From Membranipora membranacea (Eukaryota > Bryozoa > Gymnolaemata > Cheilostomatida > Membraniporidae): a DNA stretch of 64,000 bases. Shown piece after piece: positions 13,264 through 25,920 of this stretch (position 1 is the first letter of the stretch; the number at the start of each line of letters is the position of its first letter). The notes beneath the pieces are model-generated. The model made no database searches, was not told where the DNA came from, and was given only the letters and a program-made list of their open reading frames with translations. The DNA is taken from contig OU612074.1 in NCBI GenBank assembly GCA_914767715.1, forward strand, positions 449,501-513,500, written 5' to 3'. Position numbers and translations under genes: made by a program.

Positions 13264-14170
13264 CCCTAACTCAAGTCTAGGTAATCAAAAGATTTTAATT
13301 ACTTGGATTATTTTTATTCAGGCTATTGATTATATTTGAATCTATACAGTAATATAAAACCTACAGTGGGCATGCTTCACTGCTGCTTTTATTAAATTGA
13401 CCCACTTCTATTTGCGAATTATTATCTTGGTCACTATCAAGTTTTGTTGGTCAATTCAAGTCTACATTCTGCTAAAGACAAATGAAATGTAAGTTTATAA
13501 ATGTCATCTTGTATAGACAGTCTCATTGTTGGGTCATTCAATTCCAAATTTTAGTTTTCTCATATCTGCAGACATATTTAGATATCGCTGGTTATTCTTA
13601 TTTCATTATTCATGCTTCGGAGACTGAATATTTTATGATTTTTTTATTTGGATCGTAGAGTGGATATTCAATCCATTTGTTGAGTTCACAAATATAGATT
13701 TCTAGACACATTATGTTTAAATAGATGTGCTCCAGAATGCATCTGTAGTTATTTTATCATCAAACTTCACGTACGGCTAAACACATAATTGAGTTCATGT
13801 GTATGTGACATCCAAGAGTTGAGTGGTTCTAGTCTCATCTCATCATGATCAATTCTGAGTGCAGCGCAATCAATGCTTCAGTCGTACATCTAGTGACAGG
13901 GGAGATGACCGGGGTCGTCCTTCACCCTTCAGCTGTCAATGTTCAGTTAGTCGACTTGATACATCAAGTTCAGAAATCAAGCACTATTATCACAATTATT
14001 GATGAAGTTTCTTATTAAAGGCAGTCATTTTATGTTCAGTTCAGTACGTCAGCAGCTCAGGGAGGCAACAAGACACGCTCTGTCAGCCCAGAGATTGAGA
14101 GATCGTATTTAATTTTGAATCAAATTTACCAACAAGGTCAGATAATTCCATTATCTGTGAAATTAAACTC

Positions 14171-14460
14171 GGATTGTTATTCTCTAACACTCACAGGTAG
14201 ATCAAGTTTTTCTTTCTGATTGCCTGCATTCCAGTCGCTCCCCTCCACTGGTCATGCCTGCATTCCAGTCGCTCCCCGGACTGTTATTCTCTAACACTCA
14301 CAGGTAGATCAAGTTTTTTTTCTGATTGCCTGCATTCCAGTCGCTCCCCTCCACTGGTCATGCCTGCATTCCAGTCGCTCCCCTCCACTGGTCATGCCTG
14401 CATTCCAGTCGCTCCCCCTCCACTGGTCATGCCTCAGACCAGTGAAGGGGGAGCAAATCT
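14171..14460. repeat. Nested minisatellite, 34-bp unit in a ~107-bp duplication
   Basis: A unit of about 34 bp containing GCATTCCAGTCGCTCCCC recurs five times. The block starting near 14171, including TTCTCTAACACTCACAGG, is itself duplicated at about 14278. The array ends in a partial inverted copy (GACCAGTGAAGGGGGAGC, near 14437), so the 3' end can fold into a hairpin. Confidence 0.85.
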
Positions 14461-15317
14461 AAGTGCAGGCAAATGGACCAAACTTGGTCTACTCTCACAG
14501 TGGTGCTTGATTCCGCGTACATGATTGCTGAAGTTCAGCACTCTGTACGCTTTCTTACTAATTACTACTCTCTCCCCACTCCAAACAAAGACCACAATTA
14601 CATCGGGGTCAATAATCTAGTTATGCTAGGCTGCGGCTTGTTTCTCCACCAGGTCATAATAAACAGGTGCCACTTATTCGGTTTCTTGACCAGACGGCAA
14701 ACACACTTAGCTTGTGCATTTGACACATCCAGGGGCAGACAATACTCCTGTTACTAGACACACAGGAATAAATTGCTGTTTAGCTCTAGTTCCGATAAGT
14801 GAATACAAAAACCTTTCACCACTGACATGTATAGGGTTTAACAATTACATTCTGTCAAACAAAAGCATTGTTACCACTCTTGTGACTGGGTAACATGCTA
14901 TGAACTCGGTAAAGGGACGCATACAAATACTCACATGGGCTGAAAACTTCGTATAATCAACCCTACACCCAGTAAGGATCTATACTTACTCTGTGGTACA
15001 CACTTTCATTGTTCCTCGACCACATCTGGGTAGCTGTGTGATGGTGTTAGATCACTACCAGTGATTATGTGATGTGAGTCTGCCACGAAGTGAACTCCAT
15101 TCTACTGGTACCAGCAATATCAGAAATTCTAAGCATTTCAATAGAGTGATCAAATGAAGCTTATCTTAACAATATCTAATGGGACATGACAAGTGAATCA
15201 GTGCTCATGATGCTTGTGACGACTTCATCTTTATAAATTGGAGGTTGCGATTTTGGTTCTGTAAAGAAAGGCTAATGACTGAAAACATTACTATTTACAG
15301 TATCTATTTGGATAAAC

Positions 15318-18300
15318 ATGGATTCCACAGTGCTGATAGTGATAATAATCTGTATAGTTGGAGTAGCTGTTGGGGCGGTGATCTTTAGCCTATGGTTCTA
15401 CATGAGACAGAAGAAAGCCAGGCTGAAGTTGGCGGAAGCTGAGGCTATGTACGGAGCCAAACAGGAAGCTGAACGTCTGAAGAAAGCGAATAAGAAGAGC
15501 TGGAAGCAGAGGCTGATAACTCGTAAAACAATTAGGTATGTGTCTAACTCTGCAGACAACTCTCATTGGACAGTAATTTGTTCTGATGTAACACTTATCG
15601 ACATACAAACTGTACCGAACATTTCAAGACTCAAACTGATGTATCCCATCCTCAATTAAGTGATAGGCAGGCATTGGGATACAAGTTTTCACCTATACAG
15701 TCATGAAATGGCAAATTTTAGTTTAAGGGCTATAACTGTGCTGGGATAGCTGGTAGTAGCATTTCAATGACAACCATTCAGGTGGGGAAAGTGGTTGCCA
15801 ATGAAATGCCAGCTATCCCGGCGCAGTGTGAGCGCTTAAACTAGGCGATTTTATACACACTAATTTCTTGTTTGAGACCACAATGATGTTGTATATTACT
15901 ACAATTCGCAACTGGTGTTGCCGAGCACAATTCAAAATGAGGAGTCAACTACTAAGATTCATGATATTTTTAGCTTCAGGTCGGCTTGTAGGTTTACCTT
16001 AACTCATAGAGTAACTTGTCTAAAGCAGAGTTAACCTGATGTTTGATTTGTTTGAACAGTCACCCACCCAGACATGCCTCCATTTTGGAAGAGCCGCCCG
16101 TCGTGCCTAATGAGGCCAGGAGACAAACATTTCCATGCTTGTTGAAAGACTGGTATGCTGCTGAAAGCATGTGCAATAAATCCACCCCTGTCTCAACAAC
16201 ATCCACCCCTGTCCATAATCTGTCCTGTCTAATCCACAAGCATCAGAAAACGTACCTAGAAATGCTCTCACATTGCATGTGTTTATATTCAGGATGAATG
16301 ATAAACTATAACGGTCAATATGACCGTTCCATCAGGGAGAATAGAACCTGGTTCCATGCACCTTCACAAACAATTTTTTAATCTGTGAAATTTCCATTAG
16401 CAAACTAAGAAACAGTGATGAGTTAATGTATTGGTATGTTTTGAGGTCAGGTTGCTCTGGGCTGAGGCAATTTTTTAAGAGATGATGCCGAAAACTTTCT
16501 AAAGATTATGATATGCAGTGAACTCCTTCCAGCAGTGAAGTCATTATATGAGAAGTGAGCGCCACTCATTGACAAAAGCTAGAAAGCAAAATGTGTGTGG
16601 GTTTAAGTTTGATCCAGTGCCAGAACAGGGTCTCATTACAACTGATGGTTTTATCACCTACAGGAAAATGTTATTTATACTTTATTTTAGTCTATACTAC
16701 TAATTGTGTATCATGACTTGATGTACAAAAAACCTAAAAATAGGCACTAGGGTGATATCATTGCAGTTTGGTATCCAACAATATTTGAAAATCATTGATG
16801 TGAATGAACCACGATGGATGCTGCAGATTGAAATTCTATTCCATCAAGCCCCTTAATTGTGTAGCCTTGCCGTGATATTGGTCACAACAAATTGAATTTT
16901 TGAACTTACTGCATAAACTCTGCATCAATACATATCATCTCGATGCCAGAAATGATATCCAATATCAAGATTTTGCGCTTTGATCATCTTTTGATCAGGG
17001 CTTAGGTTTGTCAATCTTGGCGGGAGTACAGTAAATGCTCATGAGCTGGTTTGAAGGCAAAAAACGCCAACTATTAAAATATGTATTCCAATGATGAAAG
17101 GAATAATGAATTTATGCCAGCAAGGAGTAGCTAACTCCGTAGTTACTTGATTTTTTTTTCCAAGATGGATATCACAGATAAATGTTCTTATTTTTAGCAT
17201 AAGTGAATCACGGTAATAATGTCTAAATGCTTTCTCGCTTCCGATTCAAAGGTTACCCAGAATGCCCTGCTATAGTTTTGATATTCTCCCAGGGTTTGCT
17301 AACATCTCTCCGAACCGTCGTTTTTTTTAAGATGGGGGGTCAAGTCTCCATTTATAATTGAGATAATTTTTTATCTCCTTCAGTCCGAAGTCTGTATCCC
17401 TATGAGCTACATGCTCTGTCTAGTCAATAAAAGTCGTACATGTGGTATGAAAGTGTCTGCATGTTTGGTCTAACCAAAACCAGGCAAAAAGTGGTCAACA
17501 GACAGTTCCTCCAAAAATGGTTATTGTGTCTGAAGCATGCCTCGCTTTTGTTGTGCTTATCGACAAACATTGAATTACTAGCCAGTTGTGATAATTAACA
17601 GTCTAATGTATGATGGGTATGTGTAAATGTCCATAGTACATAACTTACTATTATTTTAGAGGTTTTTATAAGTTTTGGGTAGTCAATAGAAATCGATCAC
17701 CTTTGCAGTCTTGTCTTGTCAGCTTTATCACATCAGCGAAGCTTATCCCACTCTCAGTATAATACCGATTGTCCGCTCACCGACTAACTTAACTATATAT
17801 ATTGTTTTCTCAGCAATTTACCTACGGATTATGAACGTCAGCGTTATGGGGAGACAACCCCTCAGAAACCTGCTGAGTATAGAAGGGCAGTGTCTGTGCT
17901 CACAGCTAGTGATGTGCTCAGCTCCATATCTAGGTATCAATGTGTAGATAACTCCACAACCCCACCACACTACTATACCCACTCAGTGCACACACACTGT
18001 GTTTTTGTTGTCGGATTTTGATTGTTGATAATCACGTAGATCTGTTCATTCCTTTCCCTTTATATCTCAGGCCATCATCATTGAGATTCTTCTCTCTCAA
18101 AGCTTCATGTCCTTGATTTTTTGTCCTGGTATAAGAAAGCCCAGCATACTCCTCAGGATTTGAGTACATTCAATCCTCATAGGTAGATCATTGCTAAATC
18201 AGCCAAATCAGCCAGATCAGGCAATACACTTTTTAGTATCAAGCAATGCAATCCACAGAAAATTGTGTCTGTGTGTTTCATTAAATACTGTTTCCACCGG

Positions 18301-21300
18301 GTGCACACCAAGCTCTTGTGTCATCTCTGCATCATTCCATTCTTGTACAAAATCTAGTTTTCCCGGAAAGGGCAGGCAATTTCAATGTTTTGATTTCCCT
18401 TTTGTGTTCTGAGAAGCTGACTTGATTACCCTTTATAGAAGAGAACCCTTATATTTCAAACCTCGGTATCCCTACCAATCACCAGCCGATCATTGGAATG
18501 AATAATTAAATGTTAGCTCTTGGAAAAAATTAGTGTATTCAAATTTTGCATTTTGCTGTTTCTGATGATTTGCTTCCACCATTTTTCGAAAGGCTACAGG
18601 TGAGAAGTGACGATAGGAGTAGTCTGCTGTCACACTGATGTGTTCGGGGACTGATAGTTTGTGGAATGTCTCATTGAGATGAGTTTGACACCAAACAATG
18701 AGGTCCTTTTGATTGGTTCCACCATGAAGTTTATTCTCTCCTTGTAGTTTTTCTGAGTTTTCCACGTAAGGACAAATAGCCATAGAGCTAGCCTTAGACC
18801 TTGGTTACCTTTTGGAAGGGGGTCATGCCCTAAATACCATCCTGCATTATTATAACACATTACCACTTTTTATGACCGGGACAATTCCATTTTCTCCTCA
18901 CACGACACAAGCAAGGTTGGATTTACTCGAGTAGAAAAATTAATTTTTTCGGTTATGGACAACTTCCTTTCCCATGGACCTGGGTGCTTTAAAGGACTTG
19001 GGAAGGTCTTTACCACTATAAGTGACATCTTATTTTCATGTTTCTGATGGGTTGGTGGTCTGTGGTTAAATAGTTTCCAGCATTTTGCTCAGTGTTAGTC
19101 GCATAAAGACGTATCAATGCACGTATTTAACTGGGGAGTTATTTATTTTAAAGATAGATATATGATTGACTGTTTTCCCCCTTCCTTTGGTTTCTGTTTT
19201 CTATGTTTAGATTTAGCGATTGGCATGGAGCTGTCTGGTTGGTGTAAATCAGGACCCTCAGTATACAATATAACCAAGGAGTAACAGTTAACAGTATAAC
19301 AAGGAGTACCTGTTACTCCTTGTTATAACATATCTATCCCTGTAGCGTAGTTACATGTAACATGTACCATTAGAATCCATTACTACCCTCAGCGATGTTA
19401 TCATAATATATCTATCAGGAAAAAGTTGGGAATCGCAAAGATTTGGCAAGGTGGTTTCACAGATACCTGAAAAAATATGTTCTGAATGTACAAAACGGAT
19501 GACTGTATGAGACTAATATGTGTTTATAGATATACTATTATTCTCATCAGGTTCATGTCCCCAACTTCTCAGGGAGATATGAGAACTGAGGCTGTGCAGC
19601 CTGACGCCCTCAAAGCGGGAACTAAAATTAACCAGCAACTCGGCTACAGCGGTCAAGATCCTCAAAAGGTCAGTATTGTCCTATTGTCCTCACCAATAGA
19701 ACTGAATCAGATTAATCAATGCGCCCACAGAGCTACCAATATGTTTATTTTGAATAAAGACAGACAACCCAAGTGGATGCGTGTTTCCGTGATTTAATTA
19801 TAATATACCATTATCTATAACAGTGGAAAGTTCTGTGGTTTGTGAGTATAAAGAGTGACCAAAAAATAGGAGTTGTCCTCACTGTACTAAAGAGGAGATA
19901 ACTCACATTTTGGGACTATTATATTAGGACAATGAGAAACTAATCAAAAACAATAGTTGTGGAATTGTTCAATACATACTAAAATCTTGCAACTGTGTGT
20001 GATTATGCCTACTTTAAACTATTCACCAATGTGTACCTAATACTGTTTTACTCACCCAGCGTTACACAAAGAAGTGGCCGCCTGGCAAGGCTACTGTTTT
20101 ACTATGGAAAGTTTGCATATATACATGGCACTGACAGTGTGTTGTTAATAAACTCAATTTTAAATTAACTTTGTGATTTATAGCTTCAACACATCATCAT
20201 ATAAGCTTGTGATATACCTAATATTGATTTGGAGAAGGGATGTTCCATTAATAAATACTTTGATGATTACTATAAAATATGATTTCAATTAAATATTTGC
20301 TTACTCTGACTCTCAATATAGATGAAAGTTCTGGGTCATGTTGATTTCCTCTCAGTGCTTGTAACTATTACAACTTTCATACAGTACAGATACCCAGGTT
20401 ATCCTTGTACTGAAATGTATTAATTTTCTACTAACCTTATTGCCTTTTGTAGCAACCATTGCTGAAAAGGAATACCCTGAGTTCCATAAACTCTGATGAC
20501 TTTGGAGGGGTGGATGTATCACAGTACCAATCTCTTCTTAACTATAAACTAGAATCTGCCGATGATTCTGAGCTGGAGGCTAAAGGCAAAGACAATGTAA
20601 GTTTTTAAGTAACCTCAAATAATTTATCTGATACTGTTAGTGCTGTGGATTGGATGTACTCTGAAAGTCAGTAGATATAATTAGTTTGATTACCTTTCTA
20701 TATTTATAAAATCTGTAAAAATTAGCAGGGATAATATAATATATAATCAATTGAAATTACATAATCTGATTTCGTGCTTGGGTTTTGGGTTTTGACTAGT
20801 TTATGCGCTTTAACGGTGTACAACGGTTAGCTGGTAGTAGTATTTCATTATCAACCACTTTCCCAACCAAGTGGTCGATAATGAAATACTACTACCAGCT
20901 ATCCCGACACAGTTTAAGCGCATAAACTAGGTTTTGACTAATGATGTTTTACGATCCACACCTATCTATACTTAAAAGGGATTTGAGAGTATGTCCAGCA
21001 AAATTACAGTTTAAGGTGAAAATGCAGGAGAAACTAAGGATAAATTGACAAGGATCCACTGCTAATAATGTTTTGAATCACTCTCTCTCTCTCTCTCTCG
21101 TTACAGCACCTAGGCTCCATACTATTCGCGCTCAAATATGACTTTGAGAATCAGAACCTGGAGATCAGAATAGTAAGATGTTACAAGTTACAAGCTAAAG
21201 ATGTGGGCGGTACCAGTGATCCGTATGTCAAGGTCGTGATAACACCAGGCAGCAAAAAATATTATCTGGAGACAAAAATAAAAATGAAGACACTTTTTCC

Positions 21301-24300
21301 AGAGTGGAAGGAAACTTTTTATTTTGAAGGTATCTGTTTTAGGTTTTAATAATATCGTCTATTGAGTCACAATAAGTTGAATCTCAGCCTTGATATGAGA
21401 GAATTTAGCATGTCAGAATACTCATACAAAGCATTTTGGAATTCAGTCAAAATGTGGTAGAAACCATAAACTGTGTTGCTTTTCTTGTTTCCTAATTGAT
21501 AACCAACTCAATTCAATACTCTGCCTTTAGAAAGTAACTCAAAGTTTAAAAATTTGCATTCTTTATGTTTTGAGGAAAGCATCATATCAATTACAGCCAT
21601 GTCTATTCTTTGACCAGTCCAGCTTGGAAAAGGTTGCATTATTTTTATCTGCAGCTAGAATAACAATTTATAATTAGCATGGTGAACTAGAATTAATAGA
21701 GGTTATATAAGTCCCATCCTATGTTTTTGAAGGTTTCCCTCTCTCGAAGTTAGAGAACAGAACTTTAGTTCTCCAAGTGCTTGACTTTGATCGATTCTCC
21801 AAAGATGATCCGATAGGAGAGGTTGAGGTACAGCTGGGAGAAGTCAACTTCTACGAGCCTAATATATTCCACTACTATCTCAGTCCATGTACCGGTGACC
21901 GGGTAAGGGTGCTTAGCATAGACGCCTCACAATACAGTAGGTACCTCAACACTGAAGAGCTTAGGCTAATGGAGTAATGTAAAAATTGAATATGACAGCA
22001 ATCAAGTTGATTCATTTTACTGGAATTTTATATAAGAAATGTTTTATATCGGCCACGATCCAGTCGACAAATATATCTTTGTTGATAACTTGTAAGATTA
22101 TCACTAGGTTGGCTCCAAATATGGGTTCCCTAGCAGAGTAAGGCACTGGTTGGCTCTTTGTTTGGATGACCTTGTCCTTGCTCAGTATTGTTTCTGTGTT
22201 ACCAGCAGACCAGGCTAGAGTTCAATCACCTTAGCATCTCTCTCAATGTTTACAGAAAGGATTAAGCGGACCTCAGGCAGGAAATTGACATTGTGTCTTT
22301 ATTTTGCAAAAATTAAGTTTTACTGTTTAAACTTCTTTTTATGCCTTTGCATATAAACCTTTCCGGTACATAGGATAGATCATTATCCCCAGTAAATTGG
22401 CTCCCTGTCATGTTGTGGGTTGGCAATCTCACCTTTTAGTGTATGACAAAATCAAACAAAAGATATGAGGGTTGTGTAGGGTAGCGAAATCCTCCTGGTG
22501 CTACCGATCTCTTGTTAAAATTTTACCAGCACAGCTCGGCACTAAGAGTAAGTAGTATGTAGCTATCTGATGGTAGAGGGTAAGCCATTGGGGTCTGCTG
22601 GTTATATCTTCACCACAAGTATGAGTATGAGGTAGTGGGGCTCAATGGCTTACTTTCTGCGATGCTACACTAAGCTTGTCAAACAAAATACTGTATGTCC
22701 AATTTAATCAAATCTTAAGGTTTACTCTCCTATGACTCCTTTTTAAGATATGACCAAGTTGTTCAGTTTGAAATGTTTAGTTCAAGACGCCTCTGTCACA
22801 ATGCAAGGAAATATCCTAGACATGGTCGGCACTGGCTGGACACCCTTTTTACTTTTCGATTTAGTTTAAAATGCCTGCAGTTTTGATTTTAAACACTTAC
22901 TTCTAAAAGTAGAAAGCCATCTTTTTTTAGCTTGAACTTCAATTATTGTAGGCAAGCTCTGCTCTTCTATGTTGATGTATCTGCTATTATTTTACTGCAC
23001 AAATACTCAGTTAATCTAGTTTAATTGTTTAAACTCTGCCCAAGTTGGCCTCCTGACCCCTAGTTGATATCGGTAACCAAAGACTCACAATTCATATACA
23101 CACCTATCGACCTCTGTGGCCATAACCCAAGGTCATAATCTTTCACTTTTTTTGCTGGTTGCTGAACTCTCTAGGCCTTTGCTTAATGTGTAACACAATA
23201 TTTCATTTATGATTTTCTTTCCTTTGATTCGGACTAACATATGTTACAGGCAAGGGAACCTGGTGGCTTGGTAGGTATTGCGTTTTGTCGGACAATTTAT
23301 CATGTAGGCCAGTCTCCCATGATGCAATATTTCGGAAATTTACAGTAATAAGGTCAATATAGCCAACATATTATCAATATGGACCTCAGATCATCGTTGG
23401 CACTCCTTTTGTAGTTGCATTGTGGGAGTGCTGTTACACAATCAATCGGATATTTTTTTACAAAATTTTGCAATAATTGAAGCCATGATCACCATTAGCC
23501 TTTCGTACAGAGATGAGCGGGTTATAGGCTAAAGCTTCACTCGTCAGACAATGAATATAATTTGACGTGATAATGACCTGTAGAGACATGACTTTGCAGA
23601 TGAGGCTCAAACTTTGCTATGAAATACAGGCACCATTTCGAAGTTGAGATCAATAATTTGCCTGCTCTTGCCTTCACTACCTATCTATGAAATAACACTA
23701 TGTGCTGAGTGATGCTGAAATATCTCATAACGCGGTGAAAGTCATGTGATGCCTTCTAAAGAATGAAAAATTTTCTGTGATAGAAGTTAGGCAGAATCCA
23801 AATTGCTGTGTGTTGAATTGTTTGCTCCGTATGAACCTGAATTCTACCTGTCACTTGTACAACTGTGTTTTGGCAGCATAAGGCGGTGCTGTCATATTTA
23901 CTGGTGATTGCACCTTTGGTTTTTTACACTTACATGTTGATAAATTTCCCCTTCTCAGCCTTTGACACTTCAACAAAGCAAAAATGATATTTGGTTCTCT
24001 TCTATTATTTGATGGGAGATTTCAGGTTGTTCTCATAGCATGCAACATGTACAGGAAATAATCTATTCATCTTTTCAGGACTTCTGAACTGTCGGTCATT
24101 GGTACACAATCAGGTTTCTACTCAAACTGTCGCCTGAATTACATCTAAAATAACCTCTCAGCTGAACACCACGGATAAAGCAATCAGTTGAATAGGGACG
24201 TTGACCAGGGGTGCATGAGATGGCCCCTCGCATGCGCCCCTTAGTATGTATCCAGTGTCCAATGATAAGTATTGTATCACAGTGATATCTTCTAACTGTT

Positions 24301-25147
24301 AGGTTGTTTTCTTGCAGCGAGGATTAGGAGAGATCATGGTATCACTGAGTTACAACGATTCAAACAATCAGCTGACTGTAGTCATAGTTAAAGCACGAAA
24401 TCTGAAAGCAAAAGATATCAACGGATTATCTGGTGAGTGATCTGTGTAGCTTGCTTTCCTCAGAGGGGTTAATAGCAGTTAGAGTAAACCAGTTTTTGGT
24501 GACTTAATGTCGGCTAGCATTGAAATTTGATATATTGTTTTAATTTATATAAGCTAAAAAGGGTGAGCGAACTTTTCAAACCAATATGCGTGCGGAGAGG
24601 CAAAATTTTCCTTCTATGGTGACCTCTCTTGACCTAGAAAGTAGGTGGTGGCTGTCAACCAATCTTTGGCAGACCAGATTAAAGGATCGCCCGGATACTT
24701 GTGTTATGGAATGACAACTCCTTTCCAAAGCTTATCATTTTAATGTTTGGTTTCTTGAACATTTTCACCAATGTGCTGCAATTTGATGTATTTTCAGATC
24801 CATATGTGAAAGTTTATCTGCTCTATCAGTCACAGAGAATCGACAAGAAGAAGACGACTATACGCATGCGTGACCTTAATCCGACCTTCAACGAATCATT
24901 CCAGTTTACTATTCCCAGAGCTAAACTCAAAGACAGTGGCCTTCATATAGTAGTAAACGATTACGATAAGTGGGGTAAGAATGAACTGATAGGGGAGCTA
25001 ATCCTGTCAAGTCGCAGTGGTACTCAGGAGATAAAACACTGGAACGAGACGCTGTATAAACAAAATCAGATGGTGTCAGAATGGCACGCGCTGAAAAAGA
25101 TCAAAGAAAGATTTCAGAGGACTTCTTCTTCAAGCAAACCTCCCTGA
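15318..25147 (+). CDS. SYT7: Synaptotagmin-7-like calcium sensor (9 coding exons)
   Basis: Exons 15318-15535, 16060-16152 (donor less certain; 16251 also keeps frame), 17814-17933, 19551-19668, 20453-20596, 21107-21329, 21733-21902, 24318-24432 and 24798-25147 join in phase to about 516 aa. Residues 5-28 form one membrane anchor after a four-residue luminal end, followed by a basic Ala/Lys/Glu helix and a Ser/Thr-rich linker. C2A spans about 232-360 and has all five calcium aspartates (D263, D269, D323, D325, D331; LDFDRFSKDDPIGE). C2B spans about 363-500 and has D395, D401, D455 and D457, but Glu463 at the fifth site. The C-terminus carries KHWNE and WHALKK. The closest match I recall is SYT7, a slow high-affinity sensor for vesicle and lysosome exocytosis. 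An acceptor at 15299-15300 implies a 5'UTR exon upstream. Confidence 0.88.
15719..15843. mobile_element. Foldback MITE, copy 1 (family shared with 20796)
   Basis: Ends TAGTTTAAG and CTTAAACTA enclose inner inverted repeats (GGATAGCTGGTAGTAGC against CCAGCTATCC) and a short loop. Flanks GGCAAATTTTA and GGCGATTTTA may be a decayed target duplication of about 10 bp. It lies in the first coding intron of the synaptotagmin gene. Confidence 0.7.
18484..18870 (-). other. Unidentified minus-strand open region in a synaptotagmin intron
   Basis: Two overlapping minus-strand frames of 97 and 78 codons occur here. I do not recognise either, and no flanking splice sites or repeat ends are convincing. They could be remnants of an inserted element or chance. 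Confidence 0.2.
19294..19328. repeat. Short palindrome
   Basis: A near-perfect hairpin with arms GTATAACAAGGAGTA / TTACTCCTTGTTATAAC and a 4-base loop. A similar AAGGAGT..ACTCCTT hairpin occurs inside the MITE at 26790. Confidence 0.7.
20796..20930. mobile_element. Foldback MITE, copy 2
   Basis: Arms start CTAGTTTATGCGCTT and end AAGCGCATAAACTAG. Inner arms GCTGGTAGTAGTATTTCATT and its reverse complement match copy 1 at 15719. GGTTTTGACTA flanks both sides, an 11-bp direct repeat that fits a long target-site duplication of Mutator-like type. It lies in the intron before the first C2A exon. Confidence 0.8.
21081..21099. repeat. (CT)n tract at an acceptor
   Basis: An uninterrupted CT run ends 7 bp before the acceptor AG of the first C2A exon and serves as its polypyrimidine tract. 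Confidence 0.85.
21903..24317. other. Synaptotagmin intron 7, nothing recognised
   Basis: A 2.4-kb intron between the C2A and C2B exons. No coding exon, element ends or tandem array stood out. The C2A exon frame stays open into the intron for 25 codons, to a stop at 21975-21977. Confidence 0.5.
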
Positions 25148-25920
25148 TGAGGTGACTCCCCCTAGATTCTTATTTTGGAAGTTTGTCAATCATAAAAGTA
25201 GAAGCAATCGTAATGTAATTGAAAATTATCACGACCTCCTCGAAAGTTTTACCGGTAATCTCTATCGTGTCCTCTTTATAGACAAAGTATCGCAATAGCC
25301 AACATGTTTTATGGGCTATTTATATTTATACATATCGTTGTATTGTTAATCAAACTTGATGATTTATTTTTCTCTTTCCTTGTACATTTAGGAAAGAAAG
25401 TTCATTCTGTATGTGAAACATTTAGTTTTAGATTTCACCTCAATCAATGTGGGGAAGCCCCGTTTTAGTTGATATTATACCCATTAAATATTTATTGAAG
25501 CAAAAATCACAACTGATAAGTGAATAACAGCTGATAGTTAGTGGTTTTCTTTTGATCTTAGTAAGTGATCATATGTAAGTGTAAGTGGAACAGTATCGTG
25601 GCATTAGCAACTTCTGCACTCTGCAAGCAGAGTTCCTCAGTCTACTTCTCATCATGTTGCTGGTTCTGCTTTCACGGCAATCTGTATTTCTTGGTATATC
25701 CAATGATCTCTAACAGCCTGATCTGTATTATTTGTGAATATCATTCTCGTGAATCGGTACATAAGAGTAACACTCTGGATCTTTAATTGTGGATTGTCCA
25801 CCTCAGAGAAGTACAATCTAGCAGAGTCTTCACCATATAAGATGCTTTGACCTTTAGTTTGAACCGTGCTAAAAGTTTCTCCCTTTCTATCATCTAAATT
25901 TGGTGTAAGCAGCTTAAATC

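Noticed and set aside
14473-14757. 94-codon open frame
   Set aside because: Composition looks random, there is no domain or signal, and it starts in repeat debris.
17711-17813. Extra synaptotagmin exon after CTTGTCAG at 17729
   Set aside because: Joining exon 16060-16152 directly to 17814-17933 keeps the frame without it. The candidate's donor (CTCA|GTATAA) is weak.
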